Positions 1 through 11,591 of a DNA stretch of 64,000 nucleotides are shown here, piece after piece; the stretch's first letter is position 1, and the number at the start of each line of letters is the position of its first letter. A program made the position numbers and the translations under genes. The notes under the pieces are model-generated. The model saw nothing but the letters and a program-made list of their open reading frames with translations. It was not told the DNA's origin and ran no database searches. The stretch covers positions 682,001-746,000 of the forward strand of contig JACGCK010000001.1 in assembly GCA_014925825.1 (NCBI GenBank), written 5' to 3'. Source of the DNA: Pholiota molesta (lineage: Eukaryota; Basidiomycota; Agaricomycetes; Agaricales; Strophariaceae).

Positions 1-1472
1 AAGCTCGGAGAATACTTGCTAAGTACCACGGAAATGGAGACCCAGACGCCCTCTGGTATTGTTGGAGTGGAAGGAATTTGAGGAAAGTGTCCGATTGGAC
101 GCATCAGATAAGCGCTGGTAAGCACACAGTATAGCCTCATTCGAAAGCAACCAAATTTATCTTTGGCTTTAGGTGGGACTACTCTGAACTCTTCAACACT
201 CGCAATGCTAGGTACAGGACCTATATGATGCTTCTAATGGGCTTCTTCGGTGTAAGTATAGTCTCTCACTTCTGTACAGCATTTCGATGTTCTAATTATT
301 CTACTTAGCAATGGTCAGGCAATGGTCTTGGGTAAGGTGTGACTAAGACGGAGGAGCACCCGGCATCTAAGTATTTTTATAACAGATATTTCTTGCCCAT
401 CCTATTTGGCGCCGCAGGAGCAAATACGCAAAACCAGAGGTTGACCCTCAACTTCGCCAACACATTGTTTCTGCTGTCGGTGCTCTCATTGGTACATCTT
501 TGACAGACAAAGGTATTCCTTCTCGTTTTCCTGATCTGTGCATATTAGTTGTAACTTTTTTTTTTTTCAAGTTGGTCGCCGAACGATGTGGTTCTGGGGG
601 ACCCTAGGCTCTGCCGGAACACTTGCAGTTGTGACAGGTACGATATTGATTGAGAATTGCCCGTCTACTTATTTTTTACAATTAAAATTCTAGGGTGTAC
701 TGCAAATGGGGTGCATCCAATGCCAACCCAGCAGGTGCAAATGCTGCCATCGCATTCATTTGTAAGCAACGTAAAATTTTTTCCTTTGCTGGTGTTGATA
801 CATCCAATTTCTAGTCCTATTTGGGTTTGTCTATAGTTTGGCCTACACGCCGCTGCAGGCGCTATATCCAGCTGAATGCTTGGACTAAATACCAGGTTAG
901 CTGAAATTGTCATCTTTTGTAACGGCTCGTCGAATTAATGGACCTGCACAGGGCGAAGGGCATGGCATTGTAAGGAATCCATTTGTGTGTAGGACTCCGA
1001 GTTATACTGAATCTCGTTTTGCAGCTATGCCTTTGCAGTTAGCTGCGCGTCCTTTGTTAATACTTATGCTGGTCCAATTGCCTTGCAAAACATCACATGG
1101 AAGGTAAGCCTTAAATTTAACTTCTTGATGTTTCGATTCCGTGACTAAGTCGATGTTATAGTATTATATCGTTTATATCGTCTGGGATCTCTTCGAGTGT
1201 GGCATCATCTATTTCTTCGCTGTGGAAACGAAAGGAAGAACACTGTAAGGCTTGAATGTTATGCTCTGTCTGTAATGTTAATTGATCCGTTAACCATCCA
1301 GTGAGGAGCTCAATGAAATATTCGAGGTAATTTTTTCCCTTTGCATCCTTCGATGAACTACTACTAAATTCAAATTCAATAGGCGCCCGACCCAGTCAAA
1401 GCGTCCATTACCAAGCACAAGGTTGCCGTTGTGCAGAAGAGCGATGCCACTGAGCTTATTATTGCGGAATGA
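1..1472 (+). CDS. MFS sugar/lactose-permease-like transporter, 3' part (frame-broken)
   Basis: Partial: the 5' end lies outside the window. Reading from base 1, the exons encode the central loop and last membrane half of a sugar-porter MFS transporter. Seen in order: AKYHGNGDPDAPLV, WWDYSELFNTRNARYR, the GNGLGYFLPILFG segment, DKVGRRTMWFWGT, AYTPLQALYPAECL, TRAKGMAL, and ETKGRTLEEL followed by a C-terminal tail. These are hallmarks of the fungal lactose-permease/hexose-transporter group in the plasma membrane. Several introns are clear (for example 117-172). The frame slips by one base near 470, 705 and 888, where the protein match jumps frame. That could mean a pseudogene, but similar slips occur in essential genes of this window, so assembly indels are equally likely. 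The substrate cannot be told from the sequence. Confidence 0.82.
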
Positions 1473-2278
1473 TTTGGTGGCCTTATACGACTGCATGTTT
1501 TAATGATGTATGATAGTTCTTTTCATCTGCTACTGGGTTGTTCAACGGGCCGCAAGACATTCAATATCGGTGGATCTATACAGTTCTTGTGCATTGAATA
1601 TCTAGGAGCTGAATCTGTACAGCAAGTATACGCTATCGTGCGGTTGTCGTATTCATCACAGATTCTAATTTGATTTAATCCTATCTTGCAAGACTGAATT
1701 TCTTCGAAGTACTTGTGTGGAAGGCCGGCTTCCAGATTCAGTCTACAATCATTGAATCAACCCAATCTAAATCGATTGTTATCACTAACATGTGGTTAGG
1801 AAGGCCGACCAACATGTACTGAGTATCACGTTTTCGATATCGCTTCATTTCCAACCATCATCACCACTGACATGCATACTGACACCAGATAACCTCACTG
1901 GTTCTTTCGATGTACTTGGTCAAGAACCATACGAGGGAATCGACGATGTCATTCTCTGAAGGCCATCCCACTTCAGACGCCGCATTCCAGCTACTAGTCT
2001 AATGCTGAAGTCTTCGCGCTTGCTTCGCGCTTGCTTCGCGCATAGATGTTGGCGACTAGCTCACTGGACTGGCATCCTTCTTTCCTCGAACAGTAACATA
2101 AGGTGCTTCTTCGGATGATCACCAGGCATCTGGCATATTCTTTACCACATGTATGCTTGGTTATTTTAAGCGGAGGTTTGCGATATATAGTTGGGACAAT
2201 GAAGCTCTGTAGCATGCGTCACTCTATCCGTCAGCCTCCTGCTATATCACGGTTTGGACCTCTCGAATCGCACAAACC
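1473..2278. other. Intergenic, transporter 3' flank and chitinase promoter
   Basis: About 800 bases with no recognisable gene. It holds the 3' flank of the transporter and the upstream region of the chitinase. The only structure noticed is a short tandem repeat at 2012-2041. Confidence 0.5.
2012..2041. repeat. Short tandem repeat, 11-bp unit
   Basis: The 11-mer CTTCGCGCTTG occurs twice head to tail, followed by a partial third copy. It lies about 240-270 bases upstream of the chitinase start. Confidence 0.75.
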
Positions 2279-3818
2279 ATGTATACCAATATGTGGAAGC
2301 TCTTTTATCTGTCTTTGAGCTTCTCCACTGCATATGGTCTCCAAGGATTGGCTACCAAAGCACGAAAAACTACAGTAGCTGCTGCGTGGTATGCAGGATG
2401 GCACGCAGATGCTGGGTTCCCTCTCTCCGACGTTAGTTGGTCAAAGTACACACACCTTACTTATTCTTTTGCGTGAGTGGCATAAACTTTTCTCTAATTT
2501 ACCTTTCATGACTGACATCAATGATCATATCTAGGGAGACTACACCAGACGTACACACTCTCGATTTGAGCGGCTCTGATCCGTCGCTTTTGCCACAGTT
2601 TGTATCTGAGGCCCACAACAACGTAAGAGAATTCGCAATATTCGTTATTTGATAAATTCTCAAGCAAATACATATAGGGAGTCAAAGCTCTTGTCTCTAT
2701 TGGAGGCTGGACTGGCGCTCGCTTCTTTTCTACCAACGTTGCATCGGCACAGAATAGGACTGCTTTTGTGAAAACCGTCACAAATTTAGCGAAGGAATAT
2801 GACTTGGATGGCCTTGATTTTGAGTAGGTGTCAATATCCCTGATAGTGGTATTGTCTTCGACTAATGTATAATTTCTAGCTGGGAATATCCTGCAAATCA
2901 AGGGATTGGTTGCAACACGGTCAGCGCCAAGGACACTGCCAATTTTTTATCCTTCCTACAAGAACTGAGAAAGGACCCCCTGGGATCGACGTTGATCCTT
3001 ACTGCAGCAGTCGCCACCGTCCCTTTCATTGGTCCGGATGGCAACCCACTGAGCGACGTCTCTGGCTTCAGCAAAGTGTTAGATTGGATAGCTATCATGA
3101 ACTACGATATCTGGGGTCCATGGAGCCCGACAGTTGGCCCTAATGCACCTTTGGACGACACCTGCGCCTCATCTCAGAACCAAGATGGTTCCGCTGTGTC
3201 AGCAGTACAACAGTGGAGTAAAGCGGGTATTCCTGTCAATCAGATCGTACTAGGAGTTGCGGCATACGGTCATTCATTCCAGGTTCCCAAGGCGAACGCA
3301 TTCAAGAGCGGATCTACAACAGCGCTGGCATCGTTCCCCCCTTTTAATACAAGTGCTTATCCCGTAGGCGACTCTTGGGACGACGGTGCGGGCATCGATG
3401 AGTGCGGCAACCCCCAATCTCCAGGTGGAGATATAGACTTCTGGGGTCTGGTCCAACTCGGCTACTTGAATGCTGATGGAACGCCAAAGAAAAACATTGC
3501 ATATAGATTTGATACCTGCAGTCAGACAGTAAGTCGACTCTCGAGAGATGTTCTCGATGATCATTAGACACAGTTAACCTATCTCTCCAGCCATACGTTT
3601 ACAATTCTACAACGCAAATCATGGTGTCCTTCGATAATGCCCAGGTATGTATTTCATAATTTGGCAAAGTTGTAACTGTCACTCATTCCTCTAAGTCATT
3701 CGCTGCGAAGGGCAGCTTCATCAAGACGAAGGGTTTGAGAGGATTCGCTATGTGGGAGGCTGGAGGTGATTTCAAAAATATTCTTTTGAACTCTATTCGA
3801 ACCGCAGCGGGGCTTTGA
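2279..3818 (+). CDS. GH18 chitinase (class V), secreted
   Basis: Hydrolyses beta-1,4-N-acetylglucosamine links in chitin, and is probably secreted for cell-wall remodelling or nutrition. Six exons (introns 2473-2534, 2633-2677, 2824-2879, 3529-3590, 3645-3695) encode about 420 residues. The ATG at 2279 or the in-frame ATG at 2291 begins a hydrophobic signal peptide (MWKLFYLSLSFSTAYG). The substrate-strand motif VSIGGWTG and the catalytic motif DGLDFDWEYP (DxxDxDxE, with Glu as acid/base) are intact. The latter is split by intron 3 and restored by splicing. MNYDIWGPW, the C-terminal GLRGFAMWEAGGD and the family (beta/alpha)8 length are also present. No chitin-binding module or GPI signal is visible, and no frame breaks were found. 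Assignment to GH18 is firm; its exact biological role is inference. Confidence 0.93.
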
Positions 3819-3992
3819 GTTATGTAGCTCCGTGAGACGAGCGCCAATGTAAATCCTGGTCCCGAAACATTTTTTCTCCTTGGCCAAAAGCGTAAACAAT
3901 TGTAATACAGCATTGATAGTAATGTTTTGATGTTTAGTACAAATACAACAGGTGTAGTAGGTTAAATGATAATAGTCCGTAAGATGTATAGC

Positions 3993-6670
3993 TCAAACAT
4001 ATATGTCGTCTTCGTCATCTGAATAGGTGTCTCTTCTAGAGTCCTTAATCGATCCTGGATTCCCTCCAACCCAAAATACACGCCAGTCCTGTAAGCCTTT
4101 TCGACACCAGCCATAGATTCCTTCCTCTCTTTTCAAGCGCCCTCGAATGTCTGACGTGTCCATGCTGTCCATTGAGAACGCAGAACCTGCGCTAGACATT
4201 GGCTCGGAACCATAAATCTGCTCCAAACGATCCCAATTACCGCCCACAGACAAGAATCCAGCTTCTCCAACATCTTCTTCGCCACGTAGCTGCTCGTCTG
4301 GAAAAGCACGGCCTTTGCCATTGTTATTCATAAATGAAATCCCAACTTCGTATACTTCGATGCCATTTTCTCCCAATGATACGAGTTGAAGCATAGGAGG
4401 TTGGTCAAGTGGATCGCCAGTTGTGAAAATAACTCGTGCAGAAACATGTCGGGGATTTGATTTCCAAAATACTGCGTGTAAGGGAGGAGAACTAGATAAT
4501 CGGGTAGGCAAAGGGCATGGAACTATGTGTGTTCTTTTCCCTCTTGTGAGGATATGAACTGGATGAGTGAGGCCTGGTTGTCCAGGTATCGGTAGCTCGC
4601 AACGAATAGGCAACATCCACTTTGAGAAACATTCACGAATATCGAAGGATACTCGAGCTCGTTGACGGAGACTCGACGCGCTTATGGTTGAGGAGAATGT
4701 GTCGCGAGGAAATAAATTTCCCGAGGGCTGCGGTCCGCCATCTTCACCTAATTCCACTTCACCGACTGCAGAGTCAGCAAGGCGGATTAAACCAGCCTTC
4801 TTGTCGAAGACCACAAATAGACTGAGGTGTGTTCCATAATTCAGAGGAACAGATGACGAGGTCGCGTTCATGACACTTTTTAAAGTACTGCCACTGTCCG
4901 AGCGTTTATGGGAATGGAATCGGCCTGGGTTCGATGGTTCAGAAGCACTTCTGAGGTCGACCAATTGTTGAACGAAAGATAGTTGTCGAGGTTGAAGGGG
5001 CGTGTAAAACTCCTGTTTCGATGAATGAGCTTACATACGAGATTATGATCTGATATTTCTATTCACCTTGACAAAGCGATATGCTCGCTCGCCCTTAGGC
5101 GTTTCATACAGCAGGATGTTTGTCTTAGTGGCAATGGCGAGTAGTTGCCCACCCATTCTACCTTTACGCGTGTCGTCGCTCCATGTTGCAAACGTGACTA
5201 CTGTAGCGCCAACTAGCCGCGAGCCAGGGACTGCCAGCGGCACGAAATCCGTTGCCCATCGCAGTGGTAGATCATCTACCATATTCCAACTAGACTCGGC
5301 TGAATTTCTTCTGGATGATGGGCTACCACGATCTGATGAAGGGGGGCTCCTTGCAATGCCGGAATGTGTGTTCTGTGAAGGTGATAGGAATACTTGGGCA
5401 TGTGGCGGGGAGCTGTCTGACAGAGATTGTGGAGAGTCAACGAGCGACTTAATGCCACGAACTATGCTTCCTTGTGCTCGATGTCTTTTTGAAGGTGTAC
5501 TGGGTACTTGCCAGGTCGACATTTTGTGAAGACCAAGTGGCTTGGATCCCTGGGATATGTTTTAGTTTAGATTGCATACGACAGGCTTCCACTCTACCTT
5601 ATTTGCTATAGTCCACCTCGCAAGACTAATCAAGCTTGCCAGATTGTACATACGAGCCACCCGAGTTGATTCTGATTCCTTTCCACTCATTGAGCTGTGC
5701 GATGGGCCGACAATAGCCAGAACCACGCCTTTTGGTGTGCCATCGCCCAGATCTTCTGATTCCAGAATCGACATTTGGTATACTCTGAGAATAGCAAAAT
5801 TGGTTAAATAAAGTTCAAAACCATGGAGATTAACGTACGTTTCCCCTAGCCATATTGGCCGAGATTGCGCTTCGTCAGGACCTTTCGTAATCACCTCTCC
5901 GTTTTCTGCCCATTCCTGAGGAAACATATCAAGAACAGAAAGTCCATCGTCATGTCCAATAAGCAGCATTCGGTCGGCCAGCAAAGGTAGTACGCATCGT
6001 ATTTGAGATGTTGAATGAGGTAGGAATCGAGAGCCAAAATGATTGATTCTGAGATGACTGGGTTCGATTGGTTGGCTCACAAATGGAAGTGGCGCGGTCA
6101 GAATCGATGCATCTTCTCGAGTTTGTGGAGGAGATTCGTTTACAGATAAGTTGCCTGTCTGGATATGCAAAGGTAAACTGGATTGATGGGGCGGGTGTGC
6201 AGGTAGAGGTTTATTAGTATAGGCGGAAGGTCCTTGTTCGGCTTGAATATCGTCCTGTCAAGAACGCGCACATTTCGACGCGATATTATGAGCCCAAGGA
6301 CCCGAGACGGCTTTTAAAGTCATCGCTAACCTGGCTTGGTCTTTGAAGATCCCAACCGCGTTCTCGTCGCCGATCCCGTTCCTCTGGAGTAATATCGGCG
6401 TAGCGCTCTGCGGCTCTATACACAGCCGAGGTCAGATAAATACACAACGACACCATAGACAAACTAACGGACCTCTTCTCAATCCATCCTCTCCATCGCC
6501 CAAATCTACAACAGAGTATATTGTTGAGCGCCCAAGCGATTCTGTTCTTTAAATACTTACCTTGAGTTAGGTCCGTTCTGTTCAGCGAGATCATCGTAGG
6601 TTGGGAGCTCATTGCCGTTCGGAAGACCATGAGGGTCTTGTTCTATATGATTATACTGCTCAGCAGACAT
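3993..6670 (-). CDS. CNH (citron homology) domain protein
   Basis: Seven exons; six introns are readable, including 5013-5066, 5550-5597 and a 52-bp intron near 5787-5838 joining GET to VYQMS. The N-terminus (MSAEQYNHIEQDPHGLPNGN) is hydrophilic and is followed by an Arg-rich segment, FGRWRGWIEKRAAERY. The middle has the CNH-like pattern CVLPLLADRMLLIGHDDGLS, then VVLAIVG, LLAIATKTNILLYE and a run of beta-strand-like blocks. A Ser-rich linker separates these. The C-terminus is acidic (DEDDIYV). CNH domains form a beta-propeller-like fold found in Rho GEFs, MAP4K kinases and vacuolar Vps39/Vps3, and bind small GTPases. I see no kinase, DH/PH or C1 domain here, so this is a stand-alone CNH protein of unknown function. 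No frame break was seen. Confidence 0.72.
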
Positions 6671-7591
6671 CTCGTGAAGTAGGCGCTGATAGGGAAGATG
6701 ATGGTGGGGAGGATGTGGCTTTTGTAAAGCATCCCTTGGCCAACCATGGCAGTACAGTTTCTATGAGGTCACGTGGATCGTCATTGTCTATTTTTGGGCG
6801 ATAACGGAATGCTGCAACAAATCCCGAACCTTCATGGCATAAATCTGAATCATGGCGAACAGGATTTGCGAAACGCGCTGCTCTACAAATTATACCTCCC
6901 GCGCGTACCCATCTTTGCAATAGCTGATCTTGACAGATGATCAGGAAACCTACTGCTGCCAGAGGATAGTACTTATGATGATCTATGTCAATGGCAGTGC
7001 CCATCCCGCACTGGCCGCAATTCCTGTTCAAACATGAGATCGTAGGCTGTGCAGCTTTTGTCCTTGTAAAACATGGGACACTTGCCATTCGTCGATACAA
7101 TTTGATAAAGGTCATTCTTCGGCACTTGCTAACTTGTGCTATTGAAGCTGACCCCAGTTTACCCACCCAGTCTTCGTTCAAAGCCCCAAGATAAGTAATT
7201 ACAACTTGTAACTTGTTCCATACCACCATGGCAAACAATATCTATGGATAATTGGAGGCAAAATGAGCTACATGCTTATATTAGACGCATTTGTATCTTG
7301 TCCAACTGGGTCTTTTTCTTCATGATTTCATAGGGTGTAATGAAGTTTCCTTTTATTATTGAAAGAAAAAGATCAGAGAAATCCAAAGGCGCAAAGCAAA
7401 AGAAAGTAAATATCAAGGAGCAAAACAGAACGCATATAAACAGGACATACACTCGATAGCTACAGGATACATAAACTACCACTAGATCTGTACATTTGGT
7501 AATTACTCCTACAGGCATGAAACTACAAGACGTTTCAGTGAGATCCTTCCTCGAAAAAATATAGCAGTGATATTAGAGTACGAAGTGTTGC
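6671..7591. other. Intergenic, upstream of the CNH gene
   Basis: About 920 bases upstream of the minus-strand CNH gene and downstream of the minus-strand thioredoxin-fold gene. A minus-strand open frame at 6660-7229 could encode about 190 residues with scattered cysteines. It matches nothing I know and overlaps the CNH start codon in another frame, so I do not call it a gene. Confidence 0.4.
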
Positions 7592-8826
7592 CTATTTCTT
7601 AGCGGGTTTGCGCTGTCGTGCACTGGTGCGTTTGGCGGGAGGTGCTGATGCCTCGCGCTCGCTATCGGTGGTAGGAGCCGGAGCAGCGCCTTTGATTTTC
7701 CTGACTTGGGTGGGGCGTAGTGGCAGGAGAGGCGGGAGTGGCAGGTTTAATTGCCGGTGTTGCTGAAGGTTCCGCGGGGGATGGAGAATTTCTGTGCATC
7801 AATCCGATGAGGATTGAAGCAAGGCTTCCTGACGCAAGGAGAAGCATCCACTTGGGAACCAAAACCACCCAGTCATAGATGAAAGTAAGCCATTTCGCCT
7901 GGAAGTCCATGATCCATTCCCTACAAATAGTAGGCAATCATCAGTTGGGTATCTTGACAAAGGGAGAATTATTATAACCTGCTTCCTCCTGGCGAATATG
8001 CGGAAGACCAAGGTGGAGTTGCCTTCCAGCCCTCGACCTTCAAGAATTCACGAATAGCTTCAACATTTATCCTGATATTGTGGGGGCGGTAGAAGCGAAG
8101 GCTTTGACCGCGGTCTGTTGCGATAACAAGGTATGGGGCTCTGGAGGGGTTATATCAACAAATATTCTCAGACTGGTAAGAATAAGCTCGTACTGCCATA
8201 CAGCCCATTTGGTGGTGACGTAGGTGACATTCATGTAATCAATGCGGCCCCATCTGACATGGGGCAAGTCGCCCGCGATGTGCGTCTCGTTGAAAGCAGA
8301 GTCGAAAACGTTATCGAGGTATTTGGAGACACCCTCCTGCTTCGAAGCAGTTACAGAGCTAGAGTGTTCGTCAGCTTGACCCTTCGACAGATTCTACATA
8401 GCCTACGCACATGACAAAAATCCAAACCCTCTCTTTTTCCTCCTCCGGGGTCATGGGTTCGTTCACAATGAGGTCATTAAAGTTGTCGTCGGTAATCAGC
8501 TGAACACGATCATCCCAAATTTTCTGCTGGAGGGCAACTCTCTCGGTGATATTGACACCAAATGTGTTGAAGAGGGCGGCTACTGGCTCAGAGGTGAGAA
8601 TGTTATTGAGGTCGAACAGACTCGACAGGCTGAACGGTTTGGAGGTACGGCGCGGTTGCGCTGCTGCTGCTGTTCCCGTTGGCAAAGCCGCTGTAGATGC
8701 AAACGTGGCAGTAGGAACCTCGGCATGCGGATTCTGGCCTGGAGTCCAACCCGCGGAGAAGTAGTCAGCGCTCGTGGAGCCGGCGAGGGCGAGAAGAGTG
8801 AGCGCGGATGAAGATAATAGCTTCAT
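7592..8826 (-). CDS. Thioredoxin-fold ER membrane protein lacking CxxC
   Basis: Four exons. The ATG at 8826 opens a clear signal peptide (MKLLSSSALTLLALAGSTSA). A Pro/Ser/Thr linker follows, then a luminal domain with a thioredoxin-like pattern: a WIFVI strand, RWGRIDYMN, and QAPYLVIATD, where the Pro may be the cis-proline of the fold. No CxxC is present, so redox activity is unlikely. Near the C-terminus a hydrophobic stretch (KWMLLLASGSLASILIG) is a single membrane span, giving type I topology. In the open frame the protein stops at 7662. One base shift near 7712, in a C-rich run, gives instead a Lys/Arg-rich cytosolic tail ending at 7592 (TSARQRKPAKK), which is more natural. The function is unknown; analogy to OST3-type or TMX-like ER proteins is inference. 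Confidence 0.68.
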
Positions 8827-9107
8827 GACCGTTAGGAGGGGCGATAAACAGCGGCGAGCGAGCACCACACGGTATATAAAGGGGAGATAGGAGTCGTGTG
8901 TGGTGTGTGCCTCAACACGCGTCTCCGCTTTGTTGTGTGAACGACTACCGCGTACCAGATACGCTGCACCGCCACTGCTGCGTTTCTTTTGGCGTGACCG
9001 AGCAGCTGGCCATCTCTTGCGTTAATTCACAACTGTCCCGTCGGCCTCTTCAGCTGCTCCAGCCGCCCTTTGCCCGCATCTGGCTTGCAGGAGCACAAGA
9101 GACCATA
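8827..9107. promoter_or_regulatory. Shared divergent promoter (thioredoxin-like / KEX1)
   Basis: 281 bases between two start codons facing away from each other. A good TATA element, TATATAAA, sits at 8873-8880 on the plus strand. The palindromic core could serve either gene: it lies 47 bases upstream of the minus-strand ATG and about 230 upstream of the KEX1 ATG. Confidence 0.5.
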
Positions 9108-11591
9108 ATGGCTTGGACATCATTTACTCGGGCGCTCTGGACAGCCATTCCGCTACTACTCCTCAGCTATAATGCATCAGCTGCGCCGTTGGAGAGTGAG
9201 TTGCGGCTTTTCTGTGTTAAACCTCGTGCTGATTACATTTTCACGTAGAGCCATCTGCTGCTTCATTTTATATACCTTCGATACCCTATATTCACCAAAA
9301 TCCTGAGCATCCATTGACAATGTTTGGAGGACATCTTTCAGCGGACCCAGATCTCTCTCGGGCGTCTAGTACAGACGTAACTCCGCATCTATATTTCTTC
9401 ATGGTGAAGAACAGAAGGACAGCAGACAGGGAGAGGATAGTGTTCTGGTTCAATGTGAGTTGCTTTCCGCACTGTACCGAGCTTATATTAATTTGCTACG
9501 TAGGGAGGTCCAGGTTGCTCATCATTCGATGGTGCTATGATGGAAGTAGGCCCTTGGCGATGGGATGGAAAATCAGAACACGATTTTTATGTGAAAGAGG
9601 GTGGATGGGAAGAATATACAACCATGGTATTCGGTGAGTCCATGAATATCCTACGCGATATCGCGTTTCTTACCTCCACGCAGTGGATCAGCCAGCGGGT
9701 ACTGGATTTTCATACACAAGTACAGACAAATACGTTCACACTATGGACATTGTGAGTATCCGCCCACTTTCAATTTCGAGGCCACTTCATTAAGTCTTTG
9801 ATAGGCTCAACAACAATTACTCACATTCCTGAAGAACTTCTACGAAGTTTTCCCAGAGTATAAACACATTGATGTGCGTACGCCGCTGCATTCATTCTCA
9901 GCCTCATCTTATGCACCGATACAGACCTACCTAGCGGGAGAGAGTTTTGCTGGCCAGTGGATACCCTATTATGGTTTGTCCGCTTGTCGTGGAGACACGC
10001 ATACTTCCTAACTTTCTAATTACAGCCGATGCTATCTTAAATTCCACCCTTAATATTCCCCTACGCGGCGCTGCTATTGGGAACGGTTGGATAGATCCAA
10101 AAGTTCAATATCCCGCTTATCTGGATTATGTTACCAAAACAGGACTTTTCGAGGAAAATTCAGCCGTTAGTTATAATTATTCTTGCTCTTCTGGTTTTAA
10201 GTCGCCTTATTTCTATTTCTAGGATTGGAAAGAAGTCAAAAAAGTTACCGACCACTGCATTTCTGAGATAGAGAAGACAAAGGGAGACACGATGACTATA
10301 GACTCTTGCCAGAAAGTCCTTCATACTATCATGGAATTCAAAACACGAACGTATGTCCCTTTATTTCCAAATCTTACTATCTTTTCCTAATGATACATAT
10401 ATTTGACTAGGGTAAATAACAAGAAGATGTGTATTAACATTTACGATATCCGTCTCGAAGATACTGCACCTGCTTGTGGCATGAACTGGCCTCCAGAGAT
10501 GCCCCAAATCACAAATTTCTTGGGTGTAAGAAGTCCTTATCCTTGATCAAATACTGTGAATGTTTACTAAATTTGGACTGTAGCGATCTGAAGTAGTAGA
10601 TGCTCTACACGCTTCGGCTCACCCAGGAGGATGGGTAGAGTGTCGGCCTGACGTGCACGTTGCGTTCCAAGAACGAAAGCTTGAATCATCCATCTCTGTC
10701 ATGCCCCGCGTTCTTTCCAAAATACCTGTCTTAATTTTTGCAGGAGACCAGGATCTCATTTGCAATTATATCGGTTTGGAGAATATGATAAAGGCTTTGA
10801 CTTGGAATGGCCAAACTGGTCTTGGGGTACGATTTCTTCCGTCAAAACGCACGTTGACCTTAGACTGAAATCTGCGTTTGTAGACTGTTCAAACTCAATC
10901 ATGGACTGTCAATGCAGTACCTGCTGGCACCTGGGTGACGTCGAGAAATCTGACTTACGTCAAGGTGAATCTGCACCATTCACTTTCTTTTTGGCACGAC
11001 ATATTGTAACATCGTACTCTCTTAGATTTTAATGCGTCTCATATGGCACCATTCGATGCGCCTCATGTAACACATGACATGATGCTTCGTTTCATGGGTG
11101 TGAACTTCACAGCTATCGTCGACGGCTCTGCCAAAATCCCCAGCACATTGGTACTATAACAAAACCAATATTTGTTGAGGAACATAATGCGATACCCACA
11201 AATGTTGCGCCAGCTAAAACGCCCGAGCAGGATAAGGCTATGTGGGAAGGTCAGTCTATCTCATTTCCCTTGAACAGATGTAATCTCACCCTACCGATTC
11301 TGAAGCATACTACAATGCCGGGTCCGCTGCGCTCGTCTTGGTCATTGTCTTCCTAATCATTGGCACATTTGTCTGGTGTCGAGTTCGACGGAACCGAGTG
11401 CAGTTACCTGCAACACGGGTCGAAGAGAGCATACCCCTCACGTCATCGATGAGAGAGAAGGGGAAGATGAAGATGATACTGCGCGCCAACGGAAGGGCAA
11501 ACAACGGTCTGAGGGGGAAAGCGAACCCACCATCTTTGAGGTAGGCGATAGCGATGAGGAAGACTATAAACATAGCTCGATAAGAAAATGA
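9108..11591 (+). CDS. KEX1: Pheromone-processing carboxypeptidase Kex1 (peptidase S10)
   Basis: Removes C-terminal Lys/Arg from propeptides after Kex2 cleavage in the late Golgi. About 13 exons. The ATG at 9108 starts a signal peptide ([12 protein letters not shown]). Hallmarks: [55 protein letters not shown] with the catalytic Ser, [15 protein letters not shown] with the catalytic Asp, and NASHMAPFD with the catalytic His. A membrane span ([17 protein letters not shown]) and an acidic cytosolic tail ending [15 protein letters not shown] follow, as in Kex1. Three one-base slips are needed to read it through: near 11033 (TTTT where the frame wants TTTTT, just after an intron acceptor), near 11150, and near 11440-11470. 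Given the intact catalytic triad, assembly indels are more likely than gene death. Confidence 0.9.

Noticed and set aside
3993..6670. Calling the CNH protein a Rho GEF (Rom2-like) or Vps39
   Set aside because: No DH, PH, DEP, kinase or clathrin-repeat region is present; only the CNH-like blocks are visible.
6660..7229. A minus-strand frame of about 190 residues with CLNRNCGQCGMG
   Set aside because: It overlaps the CNH start codon in another frame, has no recognisable domain, and the cysteines do not form a known finger.
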